A stretch of DNA of 64,000 nucleotides from Atopobium minutum (GCA_900105895.1 FNSH01000001.1:124001-188000), one strand, 5' to 3'. Shown: positions 26,262-36,212, numbered from the stretch's first letter. Translations and numbers: made by a program. The notes: generated from the sequence alone by a model not told the origin.

Positions 26262-27341
26262 CTATTCTTTATCCAGTATGGGAGCACCTACAGGCTCATC
26301 ACTCAGTTCAAGGCCACAGGCTTCACGAACCTTATGCTCAATCTCAAGACAGAGCTCTGGATTTGTTCGTAGGAACTCCTTAGCAGCCTCACGACCCTGC
26401 CCCAAACGCTCGGTTTGGTAGGTATACCAAGCGCCCGACTTATTAACAATATCGTACTCAACGGCCATATCTAAGATAGAGCCTTCTTTGGAGATACCGG
26501 TGCCATACATAATGTCAAATTCTGCCTGTTTGAAAGGTGGCGCTACCTTGTTTTTAACAATCTTTACGCGCACGCGATTACCAACAACCTCTCCACTTTC
26601 TTTGATGGAATCAACACGGCGAATATCCATGCGTACGGATGCAAAGAACTTAAGTGCACGACCTCCGGGCGTCGTTTCTGGATTACCAAACATTACACCA
26701 ATCTTCTCACGAAGCTGATTGATGAAAATGCAGGTAGTATTGGATTTAGATAAAGATCCAGCAAGCTTACGTAGGGCCTGGCTCATCAGGCGAGCTTGCA
26801 AGCCCACGGTTGTATCGCCAATTTCTCCTTCAATTTCTGCACGAGGAACCAAAGCAGCTACGGAGTCTACAACCACAACATCAATAGCGCCTGAGCGCAC
26901 AAGCATGTCACAAATTTCCAAGGCTTGCTCGCCTGTATCCGGCTGTGAGATCAAAACATCGTCAATATCAACGCCAATACGTGCAGCATAGCCAGGATCC
27001 AACGCATGCTCCGCATCGATAAATGCTACAACGCCACCAAGCGCTTGTGCCTCTGCAAGAATCTCTAAAGAAAGCGTGGTCTTACCAGAAGACTCAGGTC
27101 CATAAATCTCAATAATACGACCACGTGGCACACCACCAATACCCAAAGCGGCATCCAAGGCAACAGAACCGGTTGGAATTCCCTCCACCTCAAGGTCTGG
27201 GCCACCGTCGCCAAAACGCATGATTGCACCTTTACCAAAGCGCTTCTCAATCTCTGCTGTAGTAGTATCAATCATTTTCTCGCGCTCTTCACCCGTTGTC
27301 TTAGCGTGAATCTCGCGACCTGGACCTTTACTTTTTGCCAT
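26262..27341 (-). CDS. recA: Recombinase RecA
   Basis: 359 residues. Walker [10 protein letters not shown] at 81-89, Walker [13 protein letters not shown], and the loop-2 region with [26 protein letters not shown] are all intact. RecA does strand exchange and triggers LexA self-cleavage. I chose ATG 27341 with AGAAGGGA upstream; the frame opens 7 codons earlier at a GTG. A strong promoter with a LexA box in its spacer is placed 27-55 bases upstream. Confidence 0.98.
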   Translation of the reverse strand: MAKSKGPGREIHAKTTGEEREKMIDTTTAEIEKRFGKGAIMRFGDGGPDLEVEGIPTGSVALDAALGIGGVPRGRIIEIYGPESSGKTTLSLEILAEAQALGGVVAFIDAEHALDPGYAARIGVDIDDVLISQPDTGEQALEICDMLVRSGAIDVVVVDSVAALVPRAEIEGEIGDTTVGLQARLMSQALRKLAGSLSKSNTTCIFINQLREKIGVMFGNPETTPGGRALKFFASVRMDIRRVDSIKESGEVVGNRVRVKIVKNKVAPPFKQAEFDIMYGTGISKEGSILDMAVEYDIVNKSGAWYTYQTERLGQGREAAKEFLRTNPELCLEIEHKVREACGLELSDEPVGAPILDKE

Positions 27342-27367
27342 AGGATTTTTCCCTTCTCTCACGAAAG

Positions 27368-27396
27368 AGAATATACGAACACCTGTTCTGTGTCAA
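27368..27396 (-). promoter_or_regulatory. recA promoter
   Basis: On the minus strand TTGACA (27391-27396), 17 bases, TATTCT (27368-27373). The LexA box lies entirely within the spacer. Confidence 0.88.
27377..27388. promoter_or_regulatory. LexA box of recA
   Basis: GAACACCTGTTC matches GAAC-N4-GTTC and lies between -35 and -10 of recA, the same arrangement as box 2 near lexA. Confidence 0.92.
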
Positions 27397-27467
27397 TTGA
27401 TACTACTCATTTTGCAAGAAGCAGCCAACATAAATCAAACAACCATAAACAGAGGCCTGACAGAGGT

Positions 27468-27977
27468 CTAGCAACGCACCAGTTCATCCAGCAAAGCCTG
27501 AAGAGCCGTCAAGACAGCCTGTTGACGCACGTCATCCCTATTGCCATCAAAGTATTTAACAAAACTTGTAACTACAGATGGTGTACACAGGCCAAACCAA
27601 ACGGTACCCACGGGCTTGTTGGGTTCTGCACCAGTAGGTCCAGCAATGCCGGTAACCGATACCGCAAAATCAGCCTTAAGAACCCTGGCTGCACCTTGAG
27701 CCATTTGCTGGGCACATTCAGAAGATACAGCACCCACATCAGAAAGTGTCTGCGCATCTACACCAAGTACCTCATGTTTAACTTCAATGGCATAGCTAAC
27801 AATGCCCCCACGCACAACAGCACTCGATCCACTTACCGAAGTAAGTGCGGCACTTACCAGGCCGCCGGTACAAGATTCTGCCGTGGCCAGACGTTGATTG
27901 TGGGCACAGGCATGCTGAACAACCTTAGCTGCCAGCTCATACGTATCTTGATTGCACACGCAACGTGGTGTTTCCAT
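27468..27977 (-). CDS. pncC: CinA-family nicotinamide-nucleotide amidase
   Basis: 169 residues, a stand-alone C-terminal CinA domain without the N-terminal pyrophosphatase part. LATAESCTGGLVSAALT and VTGIAGPTGAEPNKPVGTVW are the family motifs. It deamidates nicotinamide mononucleotide in NAD recycling. The gene follows pgsA by 3 bases and precedes recA; rimO-pgsA-cinA-recA is a widely kept order in Gram-positive bacteria. Confidence 0.92.
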   Translation of the reverse strand: METPRCVCNQDTYELAAKVVQHACAHNQRLATAESCTGGLVSAALTSVSGSSAVVRGGIVSYAIEVKHEVLGVDAQTLSDVGAVSSECAQQMAQGAARVLKADFAVSVTGIAGPTGAEPNKPVGTVWFGLCTPSVVTSFVKYFDGNRDDVRQQAVLTALQALLDELVRC

Positions 27978-27980
27978 GAG

Positions 27981-28604
27981 TTAATCCTCGCCTAAAGAAC
28001 TCCAAGACTTGATAAAGTAATCAATGCCAGACCAAGCGGTAAGGATCATTGCTACATAAAAACTGAAGGTAGAAATACCAAAGATGACAAGCCAGAGCGT
28101 CCCCGCAGGAAGGGTAAGGGCCAGCATGTAACCACATAAGGCAAGCATAGTAGTTGCGGTTTTCCATTTTCCTAAGTTACTTGCTGCAACAACAGTACCC
28201 TTAGAAGCAACCACCATACGCAGGCCAGATACTAAAAACTCACGAGAAATAACTAGAACAATACTCCAAGCAGGAACAAAGCCTTGTTCCAAAAGCCAAA
28301 TCATGCCCGTCACGACAAGCAGTTTGTCTGCAATGGGATCAAGAAACTTACCAAAAACGGTTACTTCTCCCCTGCTGCGAGCGAGATATCCATCGATCTT
28401 ATCGGTAAGAGACAAAAAAGCAAAGAATACAAAGACGACAAACCCGCCCCAGTTTACAGTGGTGCCATCACTCTTAGAAGAGATAAGCTCTGCTAGCAAA
28501 ATCCATAGAGGAATAAGTACCACTCGAATAGTAGTAACAATATTGGCAGCTGTCCAACGAATACCAGAACCAGCCTTTTTGCTCGTAGAAGAGTCTGTAC
28601 TCAT
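27981..28604 (-). CDS. pgsA: CDP-diacylglycerol-glycerol-3-phosphate phosphatidyltransferase
   Basis: 207 residues, a membrane enzyme that makes phosphatidylglycerol phosphate. The CDP-alcohol motif is complete (DKIDGYLARSRG then GKFLDPIADK). GAGGAAG lies 8 bases upstream of ATG 28604. Placement between rimO and pncC matches the canonical pgsA position, so this copy, rather than the one at 4988-5737, is the housekeeping PgsA. Confidence 0.93.
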   Translation of the reverse strand: MSTDSSTSKKAGSGIRWTAANIVTTIRVVLIPLWILLAELISSKSDGTTVNWGGFVVFVFFAFLSLTDKIDGYLARSRGEVTVFGKFLDPIADKLLVVTGMIWLLEQGFVPAWSIVLVISREFLVSGLRMVVASKGTVVAASNLGKWKTATTMLALCGYMLALTLPAGTLWLVIFGISTFSFYVAMILTAWSGIDYFIKSWSSLGED

Positions 28605-28607
28605 ACC

Positions 28608-29948
28608 TTATGCTTCCTCATCTGCAGCGTTCACAAGCTCACCAACAAGCTCGTAACAAAACGAATCAACCAAATCACACATGACTACATCGCCCACAGC
28701 CGCCTGACCATAGGCAATATGCACTGCACCGTCACAATCCGGTGCCTGGAACCAGGTATGACCAATCAGCTCAGCGCCCTTGTCGCCCTCTTCTATGCCG
28801 TCAATAATAACCGGCACCCGCTCGCCCACATGTTTGGCAGTGGCCGCAAAGCCAAGTTGCTCAGCCACATCAATCAGAGCCTGCGTGCGCTCAAGTTTAA
28901 CTGACTCATCAACCTGATCAGGCATCGTTGCAGCGCGCGTACCCTCTTCTGCCGAGTAGGTGAACACGGAGGTGTAATCAAATTCCTGCTCGGACAAAAA
29001 GCCCATGAGCTCATCGAAATCATGCTCGGTTTCTCCTGGAAACCCCGTGAGTGCCGTGGTGCGCAAAACCATACCGGGAATCTCTGTACGCAGACGATCA
29101 AACACCTTGCGATACTCACTTGCGTTACCTCTGCGGTTCATTGCCTTAAGAACAGATCCCGAGCAGTGCTGAATGGGAATATCAATATAAGGCAAAACCT
29201 CAGGAGTATCTCGAATAGCAGCGATAAGATCGTCCGTCATACCCTCTGGCTGCAAGTATAAAACACGAACCCAAGCCTGATACGGGCGTACAGCTTTGCC
29301 AACCTGACGCAACAACCATGCAAGGTTATAAGAACCCTTGATGTCCTTACCCCAAACACCGGTATCTTGGCCAATGAGCACTATTTCGCGAACGCCACCC
29401 TCCATCAGAGCATGAACTTCATCCAAAATCTCCTGCGCGGACCTTGAGGCATACCGCCCACGAATATAGGGAATGGCGCAAAACGCACAAAAACGATCGC
29501 AGCCATCAGAAATCTTGACAAACGCACTTGCACCTTCAACGGTACGCAACGCATAGGTAGAATAATCAGTAACACAGGTCTGCTGATCAATGCCCAGTAC
29601 GCTTGAAACCACCGTAACAATGCCATCCTCTTCATCGGTACGCACAAAGGCAGCAACCTCAGGAAGTTCCTGAGGTAGCTCTTTGCCATAGCGAGATGGA
29701 ACACAGCCACACATAATAATGGGCTTTTTACGTACACCAGAAGTCATACCTTCTGCAAGCTCAAGGGTTGTCTCGATACTTTCTGTAGTAGCACTGGCGA
29801 GAAAAGAACAGGTGTTGATCAAAACAACATCTGCATCCTCAACCCCAGTAGCATCGGCATAGCCGCTCATGCGCAGCAAAGCGCGCATGCGATCAGTATC
29901 TACTTCATTTTTTGCACAACCGAGCGTGACATAACAAACAGACGGCAT
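28608..29948 (-). CDS. rimO: Ribosomal protein S12 methylthiotransferase
   Basis: 446 residues. N-terminal Cys11, Cys47 and Cys82, radical-SAM Cys150-x3-Cys154-x2-Cys157, then a TRAM domain. RimO methylthiolates an Asp of ribosomal protein S12. The opening VCYVTLGCAKNEVDTDRM separates it from MiaB and MtaB. Upstream is yajQ; downstream pgsA starts 3 bases later. Confidence 0.95.
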   Translation of the reverse strand: MPSVCYVTLGCAKNEVDTDRMRALLRMSGYADATGVEDADVVLINTCSFLASATTESIETTLELAEGMTSGVRKKPIIMCGCVPSRYGKELPQELPEVAAFVRTDEEDGIVTVVSSVLGIDQQTCVTDYSTYALRTVEGASAFVKISDGCDRFCAFCAIPYIRGRYASRSAQEILDEVHALMEGGVREIVLIGQDTGVWGKDIKGSYNLAWLLRQVGKAVRPYQAWVRVLYLQPEGMTDDLIAAIRDTPEVLPYIDIPIQHCSGSVLKAMNRRGNASEYRKVFDRLRTEIPGMVLRTTALTGFPGETEHDFDELMGFLSEQEFDYTSVFTYSAEEGTRAATMPDQVDESVKLERTQALIDVAEQLGFAATAKHVGERVPVIIDGIEEGDKGAELIGHTWFQAPDCDGAVHIAYGQAAVGDVVMCDLVDSFCYELVGELVNAADEEA

Positions 29949-29960
29949 AAACGCTTGATC

Positions 29961-30458
29961 CTAACGATAGTTAACAAATTGAAGAGCTTGATCATAGTCC
30001 TTCTCACGAAGGAAGCTAATAACTTGCTGCAAAGCATCCTTTGAGGCAGAGGAAACTCGAAGCTTATCACCCTCTACTGTAGCTTTAACCTTAAGCTTTT
30101 GATCACGAATATCCTTGGAGATCTTTTTAGCAAGTTCCTGCTCAATGCCCTGAACGATATGACCAACTATACGCACAGAAGATCCTGTTGCCGCTTGAGG
30201 CTTGTCCCAGCGTAAAGCTTTAAGGTCAACCTTACGTTTAATAAGTTTGCTCGCAAGAACATCGGTTACTTGAGAAGCGGTAAATTCGGAAGGCGCATGA
30301 ACAGTAATGGTGCTCTCTGCCTTAGAAAGCTCAATCGTGGCACCGGTATCTTTAAGGTCGTAGCGCTGCGTGAGCTCGCGCGCTGTTTGCTGGAAAGCGT
30401 TGTCAACTTCCTGCATATCCACGGTAGATACCACATCAAAACTAGAGTCTTTAGCCAT
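29961..30458 (-). CDS. yajQ: YajQ-family nucleotide-binding protein
   Basis: 165 residues, full length for the UPF0234/YajQ family, with SFDVVSTVDMQEVDNAFQQ at the start and YDQALQFVNYR at the end. Some family members bind cyclic di-GMP; no other c-di-GMP gene is seen here. AAGGAG precedes ATG 30458. It lies between rodZ-like and rimO, probably in one transcript. Confidence 0.9.
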   Translation of the reverse strand: MAKDSSFDVVSTVDMQEVDNAFQQTARELTQRYDLKDTGATIELSKAESTITVHAPSEFTASQVTDVLASKLIKRKVDLKALRWDKPQAATGSSVRIVGHIVQGIEQELAKKISKDIRDQKLKVKATVEGDKLRVSSASKDALQQVISFLREKDYDQALQFVNYR

Positions 30459-30469
30459 GGCGATTCTCC

Positions 30470-31981
30470 TTAGTTGTTGTTGGAAGACGATTTGGACGAA
30501 GCGTCAGAACTATTCTTTTTTGCAGAGCCTGTTGTTGTGCTCTTTGCATCGTTGGTGCTAGAACTCTCATCCGCAGCATCAGCGGTAGCAGCATTGGGAT
30601 TAGTGCCCTGAATGGTAATGGTGCCTACCCCGCTTGAATGCTCGTCAAAACGTACATTCTCCCCGTTTTTAGTAATGCTTACCGCAGAAGTGTCATTTAC
30701 GCGTACCGTGATTTCCTTGGTAACGGTATACGTCTTTGACCACGGTCCCGTAACGGTTTGGGCAACCTCTGAAGTTCCATCATTGATAATTTCTAGCCAG
30801 GTAACAGCACCATCGTTTACTGCCACCTTTACCACAGTCTCAGTAACCGGAGCGGTAGTGGTAGCCGCTGTAGCCTCGGTAGAGGCAGCGGTGCTTGCAG
30901 CATCCGTGGTAGAAGTGGTTGTCGCGGGTGTTGCTGTTTCTACTGCTACCGTCTTTTTGCTATCGGTAACGCGACTGGTACAGGAACGAACAGCTGTAGC
31001 AATCAAAATAATAAGCACGAGTACTAAGGCTACTAAAATGGTTACTATGGTGCGAACTCGATCAGAAAAAAAGTAGCTCAAAAAGCCTATGACGCCAGGT
31101 TGCTGAGGCGCTGTACGGGAACGCCTGTTGCGCAGCTGTTGACGTTTGAGCTCATCATTGCGCTTAACCGAAGGACGGTTGGTAGAAGCAATGTTGCGAT
31201 AGGAATGCCTGCCCTGACGAGAAGAGGCAGCCTCATATCTGCGGGCATTATTGTCAATGCGCAGGTCATCCGTATACTGATCTGATGTCGGCCGGCGAGA
31301 AACCACGTCACCGGTACGCGGCGTTGTAGAGCGACTTTGACCAGCTTGCGATCCCGCACCGCTACGAGAACGGCGAGAAGAACGACGAGGACTCGTATAC
31401 GCCGAGGAGGCAGAGCTGCTGGTATAGGGACGACCCTGTGGATATGCATCGTTGGGCTGAGTCGACAGGTTGGTGCTGGTGGACTCATAGTTGCGCAGGC
31501 TAGAACTACCCTGTTGATACAGCTCTGAGCGCGAGCGCGCCTGAGAGGTGGTATCAAAGGAACCAGTACGACCCAACACGGGATTCTCAGGAAGCAAATG
31601 TGGCGGCTCGGGCAAGCGAGAATTGGATGAGCGCTTTCCAACAAGGGGCAGCTCATAGCTGGAGGCTTCCATCGGCCCACGCCCATGCACACCATCGCGC
31701 GTACGACGGCGCAATTCATGAGACATAACCCCATTGGTATGTTCATACAAATCTTCTTGGAACTGATCTACCACTTCACGGGGGTTTAAGCCGAGATAGC
31801 GAGCGTACGAGGAAAGCATGCCTTGTGCATAGCCAGACTTAGGAATGGACGTGAAATCCGCTTCTTCAAAAGCGATAAGTGCCTGCTCTTTAAGTTTGAG
31901 CACTCGAGCGGCCTGTTCAATAGACAGTCCAAGCTGCATGCGACGATTACGCAACAGCTCGCTAAAGCGTGGATAAGCCAT
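30470..31981 (-). CDS. RodZ-like helix-turn-helix membrane protein
   Basis: 503 residues. N-terminal helix-turn-helix of the RodZ type (~1-75, RFSELLRNRRMQLGLSIEQAA), a ~210-residue low-complexity Ser/Arg/Pro-rich stretch, a membrane helix near 310-330, a Thr/Ala-rich stretch and a C-terminal beta domain. RodZ links MreB to the wall machinery in rods; no mreB is seen in this window. The very basic linker just before the membrane is unusual in length. GGAGGT precedes ATG 31981, 2 bases after ftsK. Confidence 0.85.
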   Translation of the reverse strand: MAYPRFSELLRNRRMQLGLSIEQAARVLKLKEQALIAFEEADFTSIPKSGYAQGMLSSYARYLGLNPREVVDQFQEDLYEHTNGVMSHELRRRTRDGVHGRGPMEASSYELPLVGKRSSNSRLPEPPHLLPENPVLGRTGSFDTTSQARSRSELYQQGSSSLRNYESTSTNLSTQPNDAYPQGRPYTSSSASSAYTSPRRSSRRSRSGAGSQAGQSRSTTPRTGDVVSRRPTSDQYTDDLRIDNNARRYEAASSRQGRHSYRNIASTNRPSVKRNDELKRQQLRNRRSRTAPQQPGVIGFLSYFFSDRVRTIVTILVALVLVLIILIATAVRSCTSRVTDSKKTVAVETATPATTTSTTDAASTAASTEATAATTTAPVTETVVKVAVNDGAVTWLEIINDGTSEVAQTVTGPWSKTYTVTKEITVRVNDTSAVSITKNGENVRFDEHSSGVGTITIQGTNPNAATADAADESSSTNDAKSTTTGSAKKNSSDASSKSSSNNN

Positions 31982-31983
31982 GA

Positions 31984-33423
31984 CTACACCTCCCTATATT
32001 CAGACTCTGCAGCACGAAGTTCCTCTAATCCGTCTGCGTCGATAAGTACTTCACGAGGCTTTGATCCATCAGGAGGACCAACAACACCCTTTGCCTCAAG
32101 CATGTCCATAATGCGTCCAGCACGAGCATAACCAACTTTAAGCCTGCGCTGAATACCAGAAGTAGAACCAAGTTGGGAATCCACAACTATCTGTGCAGCC
32201 TCCCAGATCAAAGGATCGTCATCAGAGGCAGCCTCCGCCCCACCAACGCTGGGCTTTCCTGGTGTTACCGCAGATAAAATATCTTCATGGTAGTCGGATT
32301 CATGGTGTTCTTTAATGAACTCCACAACCTGTTCCACTTCTGCTTCGGACACAAAACAAGCCTGAGCACGCTTTGGTTTGCGACCACGAAGCTTATACAA
32401 CATGTCACCGCGACCCAAGAGCTTCTCGGCACCCGTCTGATCCAAAATAATGCGCGAGTTGATGCTGTTATCAACAGATAGGGCCACACGGTTATCGATA
32501 TTGGCCTTAATAAGACCGGTTACCACGTCTGCAGAAGGACGCTGCGTAGCGACAATGAGGTGAATACCTGCGGCACGGCCCAATTGCGCAATGCGAACAA
32601 TAGACGATTCCACATCCTTGCCAGCAACCATCATAAGGTCGCTCAACTCGTCTATAACGATAACAAAATAGGGCATCTTCTGAGGCGGATTGTCCATCTC
32701 GGATAATTTACCGCTCTCTACCTGCTTATTAAAGGATTTGATGTCACGAACCTTATAGTGCTCAAACACTTTGAGGCGTCGCTCCATCTCCGTTACACCC
32801 CATTGAAGAGCGCTGGTAGCTTGGCGAGGCTCCGTAACAACAGGCACATACAGATGCGGAAGACCGGCATAAAAAGTAAACTCTACGCGCTTGGGGTCAA
32901 CCATAATAAGGCGTAATTCCTCGGGGGTTGCGCGCATAAGCATGGTCATAACAATGCTGTTGAGAAGAACGGATTTACCAGATCCCGTAGTACCTGCCAC
33001 AAGCAAGTGCGGCAACGCAGCAATATCTACCACAACCGGCGCGCCCTCAGAATCGCGACCAAACGCCGCCTCAAGTGGACCTCCTGTTACATGCGATAAA
33101 ACATCGCCCAAGTAAACGGACTGCGTTGTCCTGTTGGGGATTTCAATACCCACCAATGAAGTACCTGGGATGGGGGCAAAGATACGCACGGACTTTGCAG
33201 CCAGCGAAAGTGCAATATCGTCCTCAAGATTGCGAATCTTGTTTACACGCTCTCCCTCACCCATCTCAATTTTGAAGGTGGTAACAGCAGGACCACTCGT
33301 CCAGCCCACTACCCTACTTACCAGACCAAACTCTTCCAAGGTGGATTGAAGTTTTGCAGCGGTGCCTGCAAGCTCGTCAGAACTCACCGTATGAGTGGAA
33401 GAACCCTCTGTACATTTAATCAT
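31984..33423 (-). CDS. ftsK: DNA translocase FtsK, motor and gamma part (frameshifted)
   Basis: 479 residues: the alpha/beta motor with Walker A (GTTGSGKS), Walker B (VIVIDELSDL) and the C-terminal winged-helix gamma domain that reads orienting sequences. The frame starts ATG 33423, overlapping the stop of the upstream fragment as ATGA. One extra C in the C6 run (33429-33434 on the plus strand) would fuse both frames into the canonical LPPLDMIK junction. It therefore looks like the second half of one ftsK gene. Whether it is made separately, by frameshifting, or is an assembly artefact cannot be told from sequence. Confidence 0.9.
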   Translation of the reverse strand: MIKCTEGSSTHTVSSDELAGTAAKLQSTLEEFGLVSRVVGWTSGPAVTTFKIEMGEGERVNKIRNLEDDIALSLAAKSVRIFAPIPGTSLVGIEIPNRTTQSVYLGDVLSHVTGGPLEAAFGRDSEGAPVVVDIAALPHLLVAGTTGSGKSVLLNSIVMTMLMRATPEELRLIMVDPKRVEFTFYAGLPHLYVPVVTEPRQATSALQWGVTEMERRLKVFEHYKVRDIKSFNKQVESGKLSEMDNPPQKMPYFVIVIDELSDLMMVAGKDVESSIVRIAQLGRAAGIHLIVATQRPSADVVTGLIKANIDNRVALSVDNSINSRIILDQTGAEKLLGRGDMLYKLRGRKPKRAQACFVSEAEVEQVVEFIKEHHESDYHEDILSAVTPGKPSVGGAEAASDDDPLIWEAAQIVVDSQLGSTSGIQRRLKVGYARAGRIMDMLEAKGVVGPPDGSKPREVLIDADGLEELRAAESEYREV

Positions 33424-34484
33424 GTCAAGGGGGGCAGCGCACCATCAAGATCCCCAGTACGCTCACGCAAGGGGTCTGCCTTTGGTGCGGCCGGGCTTTT
33501 ACGCTTTTGGTCCTGAGAAGCTGCCTTTTGCAAAAAGCTAGGGATAGCCATTGTGCCATTTGGAGCATCTTTTGCAACAGCCGCTGTGTTTTCAGACTCA
33601 GCCATGGCAGCAGACCCCTCCGCTGGCTTATCTGCAGCCGCAGTCTTTTTCTTACGCTTAAGCAAGGTGGTTGCAGGGGCAGAGCTCTTTTGCTCTTGTG
33701 GGGTCTCACCACGCTTAATAACCGTTGTCTTGCGAGCACCAATAAAGGTGGTTGCAGGCTCCTCCCCCACAACAGCCATCTGACGCTTGCTGTTGGACTG
33801 TGGCTGCACATCCTGATTGCGCGTAAGCTTATTTTGAGCAGCACGCTTGGCCGCTTCTTCTCTTTTACGAGCGGCGGCCTCATAAAACTCCGTTGCCCGA
33901 TCTTGCAGCTTGGCAACAGCGGCGCTTATCGAGAAGCCACAAACAATGACGCCGGCAATTATAATGCCAGCTAAAACCACCAAAGAAACCAGCTTGCCCA
34001 AGAGTGAAACCAAAGCCCAGGCAACGCCGCCGCCAACATATCCACCAGCTACCGGTAAAACAGTTTCTTGAAAAACGATAGCTGGATTAGCTTCTACGCC
34101 GGGCACCAATACTGACAAGATGGACAATATGGCCACGACTATGAGGGTCAGTCCGAGGGCAATGCGCTGAGATATGGGTCCGTCGGATGACATAAAGTAG
34201 GTAAGTGCATACAAAAACAATGCGATGGGCACCAACAAGGCACCAGCGCCAAACCCTTGCATAAGCATCTGACCGGTAAAGTGAGTGACCGGCGCCTCTG
34301 AAGGAGAGAGAAGCGCAAGGGCAAATGCAAGCGCAATGACGGCAATCAACACACCTACAATGTCATTGACTGCCGTACTGGAAGCAAACAAATAAGCATC
34401 GGCGCGACGAGCGCCTGTCCCACGATTAGTGCGAGCATTGGACTTTTTGCCTTTACGGGATGTATTTGAGCTGCGATTGGGCAT
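33420..34484 (-). CDS. ftsK: DNA translocase FtsK, membrane part and linker (frameshifted)
   Basis: 354 residues. About four membrane helices (~45-190) anchor the protein at the septum and an Ala/Lys/Pro-rich linker follows (~200-354). The reading ends with ALPPLT and a stop exactly where other FtsK proteins continue LPPL into the motor. The break falls directly after a run of six C. Upstream is rnj and downstream the motor fragment, both tightly spaced. As it stands the fragment would be a membrane protein without ATPase. Confidence 0.88.
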   Translation of the reverse strand: MPNRSSNTSRKGKKSNARTNRGTGARRADAYLFASSTAVNDIVGVLIAVIALAFALALLSPSEAPVTHFTGQMLMQGFGAGALLVPIALFLYALTYFMSSDGPISQRIALGLTLIVVAILSILSVLVPGVEANPAIVFQETVLPVAGGYVGGGVAWALVSLLGKLVSLVVLAGIIIAGVIVCGFSISAAVAKLQDRATEFYEAAARKREEAAKRAAQNKLTRNQDVQPQSNSKRQMAVVGEEPATTFIGARKTTVIKRGETPQEQKSSAPATTLLKRKKKTAAADKPAEGSAAMAESENTAAVAKDAPNGTMAIPSFLQKAASQDQKRKSPAAPKADPLRERTGDLDGALPPLT

Positions 34485-34491
34485 GAAAATC

Positions 34492-36156
34492 CTAAACCTC
34501 CATCACGACCGGAATAACCATCGGGCGCGTGTGAGTCTTATTCCACAAATAATTAGAAAGGTTATTACGAGCAGTTTTGCGCAGGGTCTCAAGAGAAGAA
34601 CCCGTATTGCTAGCAGCATGATTTATCGAATCGCGGATAGAATCCTGCGCACCGGACAACAAGGAATCATCTCCTGCAAACGAAACACCACGCATGGAAA
34701 TCTCAATCTCCGAAACCTTGTGGCTCCGCGTAGAGATCGCCACAAAACAGGTAACAATGCCGTCTTCCGAAAGTTTTTGACGATCGCGCAATACCGCGGG
34801 TTCCGTATCGCCAATGCGCAGACCATCAACATATACAATACCTGATTCGACGGGAGTGCCAAAGCGTACCTTTCCGCCACGCATTTCTAAGGTGTCGCCG
34901 TTATCCAAGAGGAAAATATTATCCGGGTTTACACCCATATCGCGTCCAAGCTGTGCATGTGCACGCAGGTGGATGGCCTCACCATGAACGGGAGCAAAGT
35001 TAACGGGATGCGTCATGGCCAGCATGAGCTTAAGCTCTTCTCGAGAGCCATGGCCGGACACATGCACCAAAGCATTGCTCTTATCGTAAATGGTGCAGCC
35101 AATTTTAGAGAGCGAGTTAACAATGCCCTGAACGGAACGTTCATTGCCCGGAACAGGTGTTGCGGAAATGATGACGGTGTCATTTGCTGTAATGGTCAGC
35201 GATTTGTGCTCGCCGTTTGCCATACGAGCAAGCGCACTCAAAGGCTCTCCCTGGCTGCCGGTACACAAGACAACAATTTTCTCGTCAGGAATCTCTTCCA
35301 CATTAAAGGCATCGATAATGTCCTCGTCCGCGATGTGCAAATAGCCCAGTTCACGAGCAATCTTAGTGTTGGTGACCATGGAACGACCGGTAACCACCAC
35401 TTTACGGCCAGACGCCACTGCAAAGTCACAAATTTGCTGCAAACGATGGATGTGGCTTGCAAAGGAAGCGACAAAAACCTTGCCCGTAGCGTTTTTGATG
35501 ATATGACGCAGCGAGGCACCAACTTCTGCTTCAGAAGGAGTATAGCCAGGTCTAATGGCGTTGGTGGAGTCTGAAAGCAGCAGGTCAATGCCCTGGTGTC
35601 CAAACTTGGTAATGGCATAGTAATTGGGCAGCACGCCATCAATAGGCGTCTGATCTAACTTAAAGTCTCCCGTATGCATAACGCTGCCCTGAGGCGTTTG
35701 TAAAAACACGCCAAAACCGCCCGGAATGGAATGCGTCATAGAGAAAAAATCAATGGAAAAGGCGCCTAGGTCAATGTGAGACCCGTCCATTACGGTGCGG
35801 AACTTAGGATTGCGAATCTTGTGTTCTGCCAGCTTGCCCTCGATAAAACCAAGGGTAAGAGCACTGGAAAAAATAGGTACCTTAGGGACAAGATCCTGCA
35901 GCAAATACGGTAAAGCGCCCGTATGATCCTCATGACCATGCGTGATGATAATACCGCGGAGCTTATTTTCATTTTCTAGAACGTAGGTATAATCAGGAAG
36001 TACCAGATCAATACCTGGTTGATCATCATCTGGGAACATAAGACCAGCATCGATAAGCACCATATCATCGCCATATTCAAAGGCGGTCATATTTTTACCG
36101 ATGCCGTCTAAACCACCCAGAGGGATAATTTTTAGAGGTGGCTTCTTTTTTGCCAT
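34492..36156 (-). CDS. rnj: Ribonuclease J
   Basis: 554 residues, typical for RNase J. The metallo-beta-lactamase motif THGHEDHTGALP holds the zinc ligands, and the beta-CASP and C-terminal domains follow. It is a 5'-3' exonuclease and endonuclease in mRNA decay and rRNA maturation. ATG 36156 was chosen because AAAGGA stands 12 bases before it and the product begins MAKKKPPLKIIPLGG; the frame extends 22 codons further. A 16-bp palindrome (36197-36212) in the leader may form a hairpin. Confidence 0.94.
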   Translation of the reverse strand: MAKKKPPLKIIPLGGLDGIGKNMTAFEYGDDMVLIDAGLMFPDDDQPGIDLVLPDYTYVLENENKLRGIIITHGHEDHTGALPYLLQDLVPKVPIFSSALTLGFIEGKLAEHKIRNPKFRTVMDGSHIDLGAFSIDFFSMTHSIPGGFGVFLQTPQGSVMHTGDFKLDQTPIDGVLPNYYAITKFGHQGIDLLLSDSTNAIRPGYTPSEAEVGASLRHIIKNATGKVFVASFASHIHRLQQICDFAVASGRKVVVTGRSMVTNTKIARELGYLHIADEDIIDAFNVEEIPDEKIVVLCTGSQGEPLSALARMANGEHKSLTITANDTVIISATPVPGNERSVQGIVNSLSKIGCTIYDKSNALVHVSGHGSREELKLMLAMTHPVNFAPVHGEAIHLRAHAQLGRDMGVNPDNIFLLDNGDTLEMRGGKVRFGTPVESGIVYVDGLRIGDTEPAVLRDRQKLSEDGIVTCFVAISTRSHKVSEIEISMRGVSFAGDDSLLSGAQDSIRDSINHAASNTGSSLETLRKTARNNLSNYLWNKTHTRPMVIPVVMEV

Positions 36157-36196
36157 AATAGTAGGAAATCCTTTCATTAGCTTTGTATGAAAAACA

Positions 36197-36212
36197 CAGC
36201 ACCATGGTGCTG
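36197..36212 (-). promoter_or_regulatory. Palindrome in rnj 5' leader
   Basis: CAGCACCATGGTGCTG is a perfect 16-bp palindrome, 41 bases upstream of the rnj start. In RNA it could fold as a 6-bp hairpin followed by TGTTTTTC, like a weak terminator. It could serve feedback control of RNase J or be a protein site. Confidence 0.4.

Noticed and set aside
33420..33434. Confident call of programmed -1 frameshifting in ftsK
   Set aside because: The C6 run is slippery in principle, but no downstream stem-loop stands out and two other genes show the same defect, so an artefact is at least as likely.
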